Shown: positions 1-13,000 of the stretch, one piece after another | How positions within the stretch are numbered: position 1 is the stretch's first letter | How the letters are laid out: each line of letters opens with the position of its first letter | Source of the DNA: Colocasia esculenta | Lineage: Eukaryota > Streptophyta > Magnoliopsida > Alismatales > Araceae | DNA: 64,000 nt | Direction of reading: 5' to 3' | Assembly: GCA_014218235.1 (NCBI GenBank) | Contig: CM024760.1 | Location: 8,412,049-8,476,048, forward strand | Made by a program: the position numbers and the translations under genes | The notes under the pieces: model-generated | What the model was told of the DNA's origin: nothing | What the model saw: only the letters and a program-made list of their open reading frames with translations | The model's database searches: none

Positions 1-35
1 CTGGTTTTCTTGAGATTTTAATCTGTTATTTTCAG

Positions 36-272
36 GATATGTATCTCGGACGATTTCAGAAAAAACAGCCTAATGAAAGATCAGAGAAGCGGAAAAATTC
101 TGAAGGTGGTGTACTGATGGCAAGTGGGGGTTATTTTAAGAAAGGTGTGTTGGATGTGAAGCACCTGTTAAAACCAAGTCGACCTGAAAGTGATGACCAT
201 ATGAGCATCGCCAACCGAAAGAAGAAAGGTAAAGGAAAGAAGAGAGGTGGGAAGAAGAAGAGGAAGCACTAA
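36..272 (+). CDS. last exon of a lysine-rich basic protein, identity unknown (5' part outside window)
   Basis: A 3' splice site (pyrimidine tract ending ttttcag) precedes position 36. From there a phase-0 frame runs for 78 codons to a TAA at 270-272. The product is hydrophilic. Its last 20 residues are almost all Lys, Arg and Gly, ending in KKKRKH, which resembles a nuclear or nucleolar localisation tail. No catalytic motif is visible. I do not recognise the family; a ribosome-biogenesis or nucleolar role is only a guess from composition. The 3' UTR probably continues for a few hundred bases. This gene converges on the PGI gene, whose stop is 3.8 kb away on the other strand. Confidence 0.6.
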   Translation, partial: DMYLGRFQKKQPNERSEKRKNSEGGVLMASGGYFKKGVLDVKHLLKPSRPESDDHMSIANRKKKGKGKKRGGKKKRKH

Positions 273-1285
273 AGAGGGTTTGAGACTCCACAGAAGTCCA
301 GAGTGTTGCTAGGAAAATTGTCTCCCATTTTTTAGTTATCTGGTGTGTTCCTGACAATGTTCTGTTGAAACTACATTGGTACATCAATTTTGGAGACACC
401 CCTCTTTTTCCACCATTCTTGCTGGGTGATTCACTTCTTCTTTCATCTACACAGACAGAGAAGGGAAAAAAAAAAGATAACAGGAAACAGGCCTGGAAAC
501 GCTTGTGAACTTTCAGAAAAAACCTCACACAGTCTCCATTGACCCAAGGAGGGCTACAAAAGTTTGTTTGCTAAACAAAGTTTAGTCATGATGGCAACGA
601 CCTTTTTATATTTTAGAGGATTACCTGCTGCAACGCTTGCAATGCATCAAGCTGGACTCTTATTGTTTTGAGGCTGTCTAATCTCATGGTGTCATCTGGA
701 TAAGGAGCGCACTGAACTTGTCTAGTCCATTAAACACATGCCCACGTTAATTGTGTGCGCCAGGGCATTGTAGAGAAGTGAATTTAAAATATTTCTCAGT
801 AAATTTAGAATGGTATTTTGAAGCTCACAAGAGCAATCAAAATGATGGTTCAGATGTATTTGAGTCCTTGAATGTACAATGCTTTTGAGTGAGTAAATCT
901 TCTTCTTCTTTTTTTCAAATGTGCAAGTTAATCTCACGAATCAATATTATTGCTTCCTGCCAAATGGGTTTGGGTTCTTCTTACTTGAGCGATTATGTTG
1001 TCCTTGTCTTTTATGTATTCCTCCTCTTTACCTGTTTCTAGATTCAATGGTTGCTAGTTTTAACTTTTTTACAAGTTCATGGTGAATTCGTTAAGTTCAC
1101 TCAAAGAAGATTAATGTCCTATCGTTGTGACGGTAAGTAGCGAGTTATGTGCAAATCTTAAATTTAGAAGGTTGTTGACCAAGACGAATGAAAATTTGGC
1201 TAACGTTTTCATACTGATGTGTAAGAGTGGGAAACAGTGGCCACTGGCTTGATTCTTTTGCTTTTGCACACAGTTAGTAAATAAT
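273..1285. other. 3' UTR and gene-free spacer
   Basis: The first several hundred bases are probably the 3' UTR of the gene ending at 272. The rest is AT-rich spacer in which I see no supported gene. Short ORFs here on either strand have no recognisable domain. Confidence 0.5.
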
Positions 1286-1644
1286 TAGGGCAAATGGGTC
1301 GGGTTCGGAACTGAAAACACAGATTTCGATAACCGAAATATAGTTTCGATTCCGATAAAATCGGAATAGTTAATTCTGATTCCGTTTCGATTCCGATAAC
1401 AACCGAAATTTCGATAAGTTAAGGTGTTTACCATAATTTTAGTTTTTGAGTTTATGATAATTTATCGGATTAATCGATACTGATTTTGATTCCGATTATT
1501 TTTCAATTCTGATTCTGATAGTTTATCGGAATATCTGATATCGATTCCGATAAGCTATCGGTATCATTTTTCGATTCCGAACCCGATAATTTTTATCAGA
1601 ATCGGATCGGAATATCAGAATATCAGATTCCATTCACATCTCTA
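1286..1644. mobile_element. hAT-type MITE, copy 1
   Basis: This is a 359-bp non-autonomous element. The left end is TAGGGCAAATGGGT and the right end, reverse-complemented, is TAGAGATGTGAATGG. It is flanked by 8-bp direct repeats, taaataat (1278-1285) and taaacaat (1645-1652), which match at 7 of 8 positions, as expected of an old hAT target-site duplication. The interior is built of many direct and inverted repeats around GATTCCGATAA. It has no coding capacity. A sister element lies 185 bp downstream. Confidence 0.75.
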
Positions 1645-1829
1645 TAAACAATACAATAGCAGTTGTTTGTGAAGGCCTCAACATGTAGTCATGTCTTCAC
1701 CTACGTCTATGTAGAAGGCAGAACCATAATTATCATTTCACTTGACAAAAACTTGTCTTTGATGTAGGTCACGGAAAACATGGAAAGGTGATAAGAGTGT
1801 TGTAGCCAATTTAATTTATCAGCATAGAG

Positions 1830-2193
1830 TAGGGTTGCAATCGGGTCAGGTACGGAATCAGAAATATAAATTTTGATTTTAATAATTAAAATATAGTTCC
1901 GATGCTGATAAAATTGAAATAGTTAATTCCAATTCTGTTTTCATTCCGATAATATTATCGGAATCGAAATTTCGATAACTTAAGATGCTTATCATGGTTT
2001 TGTCTTTTGAGTTTATAGATAATTTATCGGAATAACCGATACCGATTTTGATTATTTTTCAATTCCGACTCCGATAGTTTATTGGAATATCCGATACCGA
2101 TTCTGATAAACTATCGGTATCATTTTTTCAATTTTGAAATCGATAATTTTTATCGGAGTTGGGTCGGAATATCGAATTCTGTTTGCAACCCTA
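1830..2193. mobile_element. hAT-type MITE, copy 2
   Basis: This 364-bp element has perfect 11-bp terminal inverted repeats (TAGGGTTGCAA at the left, its complement at 2183-2193). It is flanked by 8-bp repeats gcatagag (1822-1829) and gaatagag (2194-2201), 7 of 8 matching. The GATTCCGATA-rich interior is clearly related to the element at 1286-1644, so both belong to one family. It has no coding capacity. Confidence 0.8.
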
Positions 2194-2201
2194 GAATAGA
2201 G

Positions 2202-3370
2202 ATACACGAACTCATGGGGCCAATGAATGCAAGTCATGAGTAGCATGTATGGTCCATGGAGTGGCCGAATGCAGGGGATAGAACACAAAATGGAATGTCA
2301 TTATGTCCGGGAAATTGTATAGGAAATTACCATGCTTTAAAGATGTCAGGTATTGGGGAACGATTTTGAAGGTTTGAGTACCATGATTTTATCATCATGG
2401 AAGAAGTTAAGGTGGGACATGGCTTCTTGTGAGTGAATTGTCCATGGAATGGAAATGAGTCTCAGCACAAAGCAACGGGGAGAAAAAAGTTCCATGTAGA
2501 CAACTAGAGAATTTTGGCTAACAAGATCAAGAAAAAATGGAGGGTAGCCCTTTAAAACACGTGCATCAAGAAAAAATAATTTTGTTTCACTTAACTATTT
2601 ATTTGTTTTACTTATGTATTTATTTATTCTATTTATATATTTTATTAGATTTTGATAAATATTTAATATTATTTTTTGTGGAGACTTAAGTTGTACCTTA
2701 AAATAGTCAATCAGAAATCATCCGACGATTCTAGTAGGGTAAAAACTTCTTTACGAACAGGAACAAAGTATTATTCATTTGGCAATACAAGAAAGACTTC
2801 CTAAATGCACTAGGGCAAACGAGTGCAACCTGCCCCAAACACATATAGATGGAATTTATTGGACGTCACGTCACTTCAAGTAGTATCTATCTACTCCAAT
2901 ATGTATATAAAAAAAAAAATTTGACAATAAATTCAAACCTTGAGGAATGTTGTTTGTAAAAGCAGGTCTTCCAATTGCGTTAACATGAAATTCGTGTATT
3001 GATCTCATCAGATGTTATTTCAATTTATCCTAAAAATGGCAAACTGGATAGGAAGATCCCAACGGCCTTCTCACAGAAAAAGGAACACAGAATCCATCAT
3101 ATAAAAAGGCCCAAAAAAAAAAACATGAAAAGCCATCTTCAAATTTCTATTATCTACAAAATTTTTCAATCAACTCTGATGGGCTTTTCATTTTTCTGTT
3201 CTGTTACATGCACCCCTGCCGCATGAACATTAGTACAAAGAAAACCCTGCAATTAGCGGTCTTTTGCAAATAGAAGCATATGCATAGAACATTCCCATTA
3301 CCGGTCACTTTAATAGATCATTAGGTAGACGTCATCCAGTTCCAGTGGGACAAAAAGAGAGAAATATTTA
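2202..3370. other. gene-free AT-rich spacer
   Basis: No gene is supported here. The stretch is AT-rich with homopolymer A runs near 2908 and 3113. Short ORFs have no recognisable domain. Confidence 0.5.
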
Positions 3371-3508
3371 ATGCCTTCCAAATAGGTAAATAAAAATGAT
3401 GTAGATTGTTTGAAAAATAATCTTATTAGTTGAAATAAAGAGAGAGAAATCTAGTCAAACTCTCGACTGATAAGATTATTTTTCAAGCAATCCCTATTTG
3501 GAGGGCAA
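3371..3508. mobile_element. short hairpin MITE
   Basis: The left end (TGCCTTCCAAATAGG, from 3372) is mirrored by CCTATTTGGAGGGCA at the right end. The inner arms (GTTTGAAAAATAATCTTAT and its complement) pair as well, so most of the 138 bp folds into one hairpin. The flanking target-site duplication is not clear. The size and structure suggest a Tourist or Stowaway-like MITE. Confidence 0.6.
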
Positions 3509-4064
3509 TATATCGAGGAAAAGAGAGAGAGAGAGAGAACATATCATACAGCAGCATGCCAGTAGCAAGATCCCACCAATTTCTCATTGCCCACTACCCT
3601 TTTATGGGGAGGAAAAGCAATGCACATGGAGATGCGTCATAGAATTTTCCATGGCAGAGAAACCCAAAAAGGGAAGAAGACTAATCACCTTATCAATGCA
3701 ACGAGTAAAGGAAGTTGTGATTGAAGCTTATCTCGTACTTGGATGCTCTATCCTTGGAAGTGCATATAAGCACTTGAAACGTCAAAAAATAATTTACACC
3801 AACTTCCAACGAAGAAGTGAATGTTCAAAGTTCTCAAAAAGGTTGGAATTACTAATACAATAGATAAAACAAGCAAAAAGATCGCGGTATGGTGGTTTTT
3901 GGGTTTATTCGGCATAAATTATGACAAGCAGAAGCCACTGCAGTCCAAACTCAGAAATTTGAACCCCGGGATTCTGTAATTCAGACATCTAACTGCAATT
4001 TGTGGAAGCAGCCGCAAAGAACATTCACCAAAATGCGGAAATAATGCTCTGCATTTCCAGTAAA
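3509..4064 (-). other. PGI 3' UTR and downstream spacer
   Basis: On the minus strand this follows the PGI stop codon. An AATAAA-type poly(A) signal on the minus strand lies at 3904-3909, about 155 nt after the stop, so the transcript probably ends near 3880. A (GA)n run sits near 3525-3538. No other gene is seen. Confidence 0.5.
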
Positions 4065-7000
4065 TTACACCTTCGGTAGCACAGTGGAAGAACCAGTAGG
4101 GAGGCCAGTGTCAGCCTGCAAGGACATTAGGATAGCAATTGAGAAACTATACTAATAGCAACATCAAGAGTCATTAAAAGGGATGGCTTCACTGCTCAAC
4201 AACATGACAAATTAAACTTTCCAAAATTTTGCCCAACAGCTAAACAACCAAAGCTTTTCCATACTGCTGTCAAACATTCTAGCCAAATCTACTTGACTTT
4301 ACAATGATGGCCATATAAGGAAGTTGAGATGAGAGGATGTTTCACAATATATTTGAAGTCAAACCTGAAGATATTTTGTTAGCAATGTTGTGGTACTGTA
4401 GTTAAATCCCTTGACCGGCTCCCCTGCTGTGCGAGATAAGTGAAGTTGCTTTCTTACTTGAGAAGCCAGCGACTGTCATCCAACAATCAATATAGATCCA
4501 TTATATAAAAGCACAAGCACTAGAATGGCAATATAGGGAGAAAAAGTGAGTGACAGGGCTTCCTAGGATGCCTCATCTTCAGCGACTGACCTTGCCTAGC
4601 TCCACGCCCCACTGATCAAAAGAATTGATACCCCAGATGAAACCTTCTACAGCAATTCTGTGCTCATACATCGCCAACAACTGAAATAAATGAACACGTG
4701 TATACTGAGTAAAACTCTGTGCATTGCATAAGATTTGTGGTTATCTAGTAAAACAGGTAATAAAAAAGAAGAGAGAGAAACCAGAAAAGAAAATATATGT
4801 AATCAATGTTGAGCCTAAGTCTTTGAGAGCATAAAACTCGATGCTTTATTTCATTACATATTCCCAGGTCACTCCTCTCCCTCCACAATAATTCAACAAA
4901 GCAAACACGATACTATGAACTTCTATCTTTCAGACTGGCATTTACATAATTAACTATTTTCTTTATCAAAGAAAGTGAATGAACTTCTGCATTGCATTGC
5001 TACAACGTAAGCAAACACGATACTATGAACTTCTATCTATGAACTTCTATCTTTCAGACTGGCATTTACATAATTAACTATTTTCTTTATCAAAGAAAGT
5101 GAATGAACTTCTGCATTGCATTGCTACAACGTAAGTTCAATCCTTTTTCTTTGACAAATACTCACAACTGGGTGAAGGTGTTTGTGTGTATAAACTGTTA
5201 GACAATTAAACTTTGGCTATAAACGTTGCCTGATGATAAAAGAATTTCTAACTATGAGAATCCTCTATGAAGATGATCAACAATGAATTACAATTAATAC
5301 ACTGTAGAGCACCAATGGAAGTTCTGAGCTAATACACAAGTTTGTCAAACACAATAGCCCATAGGCAGATAGAAATACTTACCCCAAGGAGAAGTAACAG
5401 TATTTGAAATTATAAAAACACCACTAGTCATCAAGGGATAGACACAAATAATTTGTTTTTGCCTGTCCGCAACCTAACAGACTTTAACAAAGTCCTGACT
5501 GCGATCTTTAATCCATAATTGATAGAAGTGAACCAATAACAAGAGTACTAAAAATGCTGACTAAAGGATTTGGACAGGAAAAATAGTAACAGATGAAACA
5601 AAAGAACCCAAGACCTTGTGCTCACCTCTCCGATGTTATAAGCACTTAAAACAGGCAGCAATATACTCAATGATGGGCGGTTTCCAGAGAAGGTCTGTAG
5701 ATTTTGAAAAATCATAAAGGTCAGGGTAATCAAGATTTCTGTTGAAATATCAAAATGCATGCTGGTTGAACAGGAAAAAAAAGGTCACCTTGTGAGGAAC
5801 AAGATGATCAGGGACTTTCTCACTCAATAGCTGTTCAGGTGTCTGCACATCATCCATCTTCTTGTGAGATTGCCTTTGTGGACCATGTACAAGATGATTA
5901 AAAATGGGTAACATATTTAACCCACCTTCCCATAGGCAAGGGCATCAGGTTGTGCAAAAAAATTGGACATGAGCTCATCATGGTTGCTCACTGGTTCACC
6001 TAGAAGATAGATACAGACAGATCCCAAGTATCAATTAATTAGACAAACAAATCCAAAGGCCAAGAAGAAACAGTGTTATCATCCATTATAACTTATAAGT
6101 ACTGCTTTATTTATACCTTTCAAGCAAACTGGCTGTTGACTCTTCATGATTCCAATAAAATCACACGGGATAACCTGTCCCTGAAAGGTTCGGGAAATTT
6201 CTCTAAGATATTCATTTATTCATAATATTAGCATGGAAAGAACCCCGCCAAAGATGGAAGGTCTCAATAACAAAAGACATTCATGACAAAGAAAGTAAAA
6301 GGAAAAAATCCGGAGCATTTGCTCGTTCAACTCTCAAAGTGAGTAGACTGATTTGTGGCTCAATGACCTTTTAAATAAACAATTTACCCATTGAAATTCC
6401 TGCAACTTGGATTTTAGAGGCAAGAAAAACAACAGTGCAATGCAGAAAAATATCACTTGAAACTCAATATATTAGACGGGAAAAAATTTGCCACCCCTAT
6501 ATGTCTCACTGTGTCCATGTGTTCCAAGATATCTGCAGGAGACATAAGATGCACTAAATGTCTTTACAATTCCATGATTTCTTTATATAGACTGATAACG
6601 GAGAAGCTAAAATTTCTTTACAATACCATAACACATCATAGACTGGAATGGTCATAGGCCAGAACAAGACACATGTAGCAAAAACTAGCTTTTTATGTAA
6701 GAAAATATTTCCTCCAGTACTATATGTGTTTCACTAAGCATGAGAATTTTGAATAATGCCCAAAACCAAAGGTTTCCCACAATATGAAGGATTTTCAAGG
6801 AAATATAGGCATACTACAAGTCTGGAACTCTTAGTTATTCAAGGAAATAGCTTTCAGAGTACTTCAGCTATTTACTGTTTTTGAAATAGGAAAATTGAAG
6901 AGCTGTTCACGTTATTTCAATCTTCAGGGAAGGTCAATACTCAAGATCCACATGTGAAAGCTGAAAACACCTGACACAGAAACCTAATTTAAGACTACTA

Positions 7001-10000
7001 GGATTTCCATAGGCTATAGCCAGCATTAGAATGTAATAGAGCTGATGGCTAGTATGAGAGGAAATATCCCAACAGGAAATAATCCACATGTTGTGTGATG
7101 TGGAAGCAACTGAAATTTCACAAATGACCTCAAAGGATTTTTATTTCATTTTCCTGCCCTCATTCTCCCTTAAACTTCTAGAGAGAGCAGACGCCCAATC
7201 ATCATTCAAATTATACCCTGCTTTGTATCTTCTCTTGGCACTCAATTTCATATATCAAAATGAATCCTAACAATAAAAGCACTATACTGTAGTTACTAGT
7301 TTCCAAGGAAGTACAGAAATTTATCCATGTGTTGGGTAATGCAGAAGAAGCTGAATACTTCTCAAAAACACCCCTAAGAGTTTTTTTTCTTAATTTTCCT
7401 GACTTCATTACCCTTCTAATTTCCAGAGATAACAGATGCATTGTTGCCTATTTTATATATTATCTTGGTCTTGCTTGCTCAACTACTGTGACACATTCCA
7501 AAGTGAACCCTAAAAAAGGAAACACCACATGGTAGTTTGTAAAAAACCAAGACCATGATCAGGGGAAAAAATGGCATACATTGCGGTCACGAATCACAAA
7601 TATAAAATGACTGAGCATGTTGATGGAATCATGTACTTTCTGCGATTCGGAATGTAAAATGTTCCATCGCCATTCTTTCCCAAGCTTTACATAAAAATCA
7701 CCCCTTTTGACATAAGATAATTATTTTGGCCAACACCACAATTTGCTATGTACAAGATTTAGAAGTAAATTCAAATTGTGTATACACAAATATACATTGT
7801 GCTATGAGCATTCATGCTACACAAACTCAGCACGATCAAATGACATAACAAGCTACTCCTTGAGGGTAAATAAGAAATCCTTCATGCGCTCCTACCCCCC
7901 CCCCTCCCCACACAAAAAATGCATACTCAAATACCTGATGGATCAACTGATAAAAGCTATGCTGGCCATTTGTTCCAGGCTCTCCAAAATCAATCTCCCC
8001 AGTCTCAAATGGAAGAGGTTTTCCGTCAATAGATACACCCTTCCCATTGCTCTCCATGCTTACCTGCAGTGAAATAAATCAGATGGCTAGGTATAACAAA
8101 GGGGTTATCCAGAGCCTAAGTATGGCAAGAAGCACAAGTACCTGTTGAATATGCGGTGCAAATTTTTCCAGGGCCTGACAATATGGTAGTATAGCCTGAA
8201 GAGAAAAGCATAGCCTTTCTTCAGATGAACATGTTGACACATTTGTGAGAAAAGATGCTGCATTAAGTTACAGTTGAACTGAAAATCTAAGTTAGATCTT
8301 AAATACTCACTCTGGCAGGATACCCAAGAAAAGATACATTCCACACACTTAATAAACCCAGAAGAACCTGTTTGGATAAAAATAGTGAATCCACAGATCT
8401 AACGGTTTACAAGGACATCTCAAACAAAGCTACAGAAGAGTACTTACAGGTATGTTTTTCTCAAATGAGGTGGAACGAAAATGGTTGTCAATGTTTGCCG
8501 CACCATCTAGAAACCTTCAGAAGAAAGATTGAAATATTTTTATTAATGAAAGAACTGAAACCTTATCATGGATACAGTTAAATAATACAGATAGTTCACT
8601 AAGTAATGAAGTATTGAATATTGGTGTCACAAGTGACCTGTGTGTAGCTGCAAACATGGAGAAAAAATCAAAGTTTCAAAAAACTGAGAAAAGTGAGAAG
8701 TATTAGATACCCATAAAAATATTTGTATGGGTATCATGTTCAAGAATGAATATCATCAACAACATTCCCTCTGATCAAAGTAACCCACATGATTGTCCAT
8801 TGGCCCTCTTCATGTGGGAAGATACTTGGAGTTATGCTTTAATTTCAAATTATGATGGCAGATATCTTGTTCAGAAATATAAGGGTACCACTGGGAATTT
8901 TATTGAGGATCAAAAGAGGCTTTAAAACCCATGGTTCAAAAACTCGGCCGGATCGGGATCGGATCGGCCGAGTTGGCTCGGTTTTGGGCCTCCCGATCCG
9001 AGCCGGGGTAACCTAGCCGGTCCTTGCACGCGGATCGGACCGGCTCGGCTGGGCTCGGCCGGCTCGCCGAGCCCGGCCCGATCCGCCTCGGATCGGCCCG
9101 AGCCGGGCCGATCCTGTTCAACCTTGTCATGGACTGAGTCAGGCCAATCCCAGGCTGAGTTCAGGCTGAGTCCACTGCGATTTCAGGCCTTATTTTAGTT
9201 TCATTTACTTAAGATATTACATGTAAATAAGGAAGTATCCCCCATTTGAATCCAATAAAAATATCAAAAAAATCATATCTCTTACCAATAAAAAGTCAAC
9301 TCTCCCACCGAAGAAGAAAATCGCGATTTCGTTGATTTTAGCGAAATGCTAACTTTCTAATCTCTCATAATTTAGCCTATCTAAAAATTTGATAATTCAA
9401 ATAAACCATATAGAACACTAAAAATCTAAAGTCCGGTAAAAAAAATCAAACGTGCATATGACTTCTCCAAGAGAGCCACTCTCCTACTGACAGCACTTAG
9501 TCTGTTTGAGACCTCTCAGGATTTGGTCAAACCTAAGCTATCATCATCTAAACTCATGAGATTTTTCACTTTTTAATTGAAAAGAAATTAGAAAGTGACA
9601 ATTCTCATGACTTTGAGTGATGATAGTTTAAGTTTGACCAAATCCTGAGAGGTCTCAAGCAGACTAAGTGTTGTCAGTAGGAGAGTGGCTCCCTTGGAGA
9701 AGTCATATGCACGTTTGATTTTTTTTACCGGACTTTGAATTTTTAGTGTTCCATATGGTTTATTTGAATTATCAAATTTTTAGATATGCTAAATTATGAG
9801 AGATTAAAAAGTTAGCATTTCGCTAAAATCATCGAAATCACGATTTTCTTCTTCGGTGGGAGAGTTGACTTTTTATTGGTAAGAGATATGATTTTTTGAT
9901 ATTTTTATTAGATTCAAATGGGGGGTACTTCCTTATTTACATGTAATATCTTAAGTAAATGAAACTACAAATAATAACATTTACTTAAATGATATTCAGG

Positions 10001-13000
10001 TAAATAAGACCTGAAATCGCAGTGGACTCGGCCTGAACTCAGCCTGTATAATGGGCCGATCCACCCACCCCTGGCTCGGCCGGGCTCGGCCCGGCTCGGC
10101 CGAGCCGGGGTCGGGATCGCCGGGTCGGATCGGTTTTGGGCCGACCGATCCGATCCCGATCCCCGGGTTTTTGAACCTTGTTAAAACCCACCACCATGTA
10201 AAAAGCCAATCTATTCTCTTCTAGAAATCTTCTATAAATGGAAGTTTCCTGTTATTATTTCATTGATTACGGTACGCCAAACAGTTGTCATAAGATAATT
10301 GCGAGTTAAACACAAATACGGCGACAGAATACAATAGAACATGATGAAGACTTCAATGATGATCCATTTTAAAAGCACACAAGAAGAAGTGATCTATAAA
10401 GTTTGAAAATTCCATACTTTTGAACGACTGTGAAACCATACTGAAGAGAGAGAGGAAGCACACCGACGGCACTGCATACTGCATTAAGATGCAACATATC
10501 AGTGGGCAGAAGTAAGTCAGAGAACATAAGGTAGCAAATTCTGAAACAAAAAGAGGCAGTAAATACCACTATAACGACCACCAACCCAGTCCCAAAATGC
10601 AAAAGCATTATTAGGGTCAATGCCGAACTTCTGTACAAGCTGCACCATGGACGAAAAAGTAGCCAAGCATCAGCTTAAGTTGACCACCTAGCCAATTGTA
10701 ATGCATGGGATCACAGACAATTCTTCTCTCTTTTCTGAAAGTACTGAAGACTCTTCTTGTCAGTTGGATGATATAAAATCACAGATATCAATTGTGAGGT
10801 ACTTAGTAATGATGTAAGGCAACCCAAGTATTGAAGAGGCTACATGTTAAGTTAGTTAATAATTAACGTGAATGAAAGGAATACAGAATTCCAAATTGTG
10901 GAAACTCATAAGCTTTTCAGGAGGGGAAACTAGCAAGTCGATGGACAAGCTTCAGAAGGTTTAGTAAGGCAATATATAATGTAAATATGGAGGAGAGAGG
11001 AGATGCAGAAGCAGAAGCGGGGAAATATGGAGAAGGAATGGGAGATAGGTAAGGAGGACGAGATGGAAGAGAAGAGAAAGAAGTTTTAGATGTTTAGATA
11101 TTATTTTCATTTTTAGTTTACATTTAAATTTCACTCGTTCTCATATAGACTTAAAATCCATTTGCATTTCGTTAGTTTTCTACTTTCCATTTCCTTTTTA
11201 TTTTCGTCTGTTTCATAATTTGAAATTTTTTAGAGCATCCAATTAAGAAGCTCAGTATTCATCCCTTGAATAGGCTGATTCCTGGTGAATAGTTAGGATT
11301 CTGGATTTACATTGCAGAAAAGAAATCATTATTAAATGAAAGTAAGTCCTTAAATATTTAACTGAAAATTAAATCATTTTTGACAAGAATACCCTGTTTG
11401 ATCAAAATGCATGAGTGCCATGAGTCCATGACTACAACATGGAATCATCATTACTCTATGAGCAAAAGGTTCAAAGAAGTAATCTGTTGTAATTATGTTT
11501 GAACATGATCTTACCTCAAGGTTTGTGCTAACAGCTACCATATGCTTTGCAACTGCCTCAGGCCTGAAAAATTAAGTCCACTCTGTGAAAATAAAAAAAG
11601 GAACAAAAATAAAATGCAACTCCTGTCTACAATTCTAGCAGTGAAAATCATGCTAACCCCAGTGCAGAAGAAATCCATTCCCTCAGTGTTCGAGCATTCA
11701 ACATAGTTTCAGCTGTTGTAAAGGTTTTTGAAACTACTACAACTGCATTAATATAATGGCACATGAGAAAAGACAAGAATTAGTAAATATAAGTTCTGTC
11801 GGGTCAGAAATAAAATATGAAGTTGATAAGACAAGGGAGATGATACCTAAAGTAGTCTCAGGATCAAGGCCAGATATGCTACGAGCAACATCAATTGGAT
11901 CAACATTTGCAAGGCTGGGGGAAAAACATTAGAGTACATCACATCTTCAGCTATAATTGTTATTAGACAATAAGAACTACGGGAGCTACTGTGCAAGAGG
12001 ATTTTTGTCTTCTCTGTATGTGGGGAAGTAAAGGATGGGGAGGGGAGGAAAAAACAAGAAAGTCAAGCATTATGGTCATTCCTCTAGAAGACTGCTGCTT
12101 CTCATCTGAGAAGCAGAGAAAATTAGCAAAACTACAAAACATATTCATAAAGAAGCAGAATTAAAATAAATATCACAGGCAAGCATATGACTCTGAAACC
12201 AGAGCTTCAACCTTAATCAGAGTGAACCTATGGATCTTTCATCTTTCTATAATTAATAGGGTAGATAAAAAATTACAAACAAAAACCCATATTTAATCAT
12301 TTAGAAGGGTTTCATCTACATAAATAAGTAAGATAATATCCTAGTGTTTTTTGCTTGTAAATTCCTGTCCTGAACATCTGCCCTCCTCGGCACATGAAAT
12401 ACATGAAAAAATATTTATATTCCAATTACATAACTATTCCTTTTTTACATTTTTATCGTAACATACATTTCTTACTAACAATTCAACATTGCTTAATGGT
12501 AAACATAAATGTATCCAAGTTATCATAGAAAAATGAAAGTCTGTCAATCTCAAAAGTCCTTACCAACAATAAAGCAGTTTATATGCATGTAAAGTATCTG
12601 GGGAAGCTCCCAATCATAAAATGTCTAATCAAATATTTCCAGCCTCGTAAAAGATAACAGAAAATTATGTGCCAATGAGATAAACTTACAATCTCAACTG
12701 TCTGCCTTTTCCACATTCTGCAGCCTCTGGATCTGTAAGATTTTCGCATTGACCACAAGTACTCTGTCATCCTTTAGTGATAACCAAGGGGGATGGTGGG
12801 AGGGGGAAAGTTCACATGCTATTGCCTGCATAAAAATAGCAAAAGTGTACATGACAGCAACTCGCACCTGTTTGAAGAGCTGTGTGCACAAACAAAGGAC
12901 CTAAAAAGCTTCCGCCAATTCCAACAGACACAACATTTTTTAAGGGCTTCCCTGTGACTCCAACCTGCCAAAGCTCACTTGCATAAGAAATGATATGACA

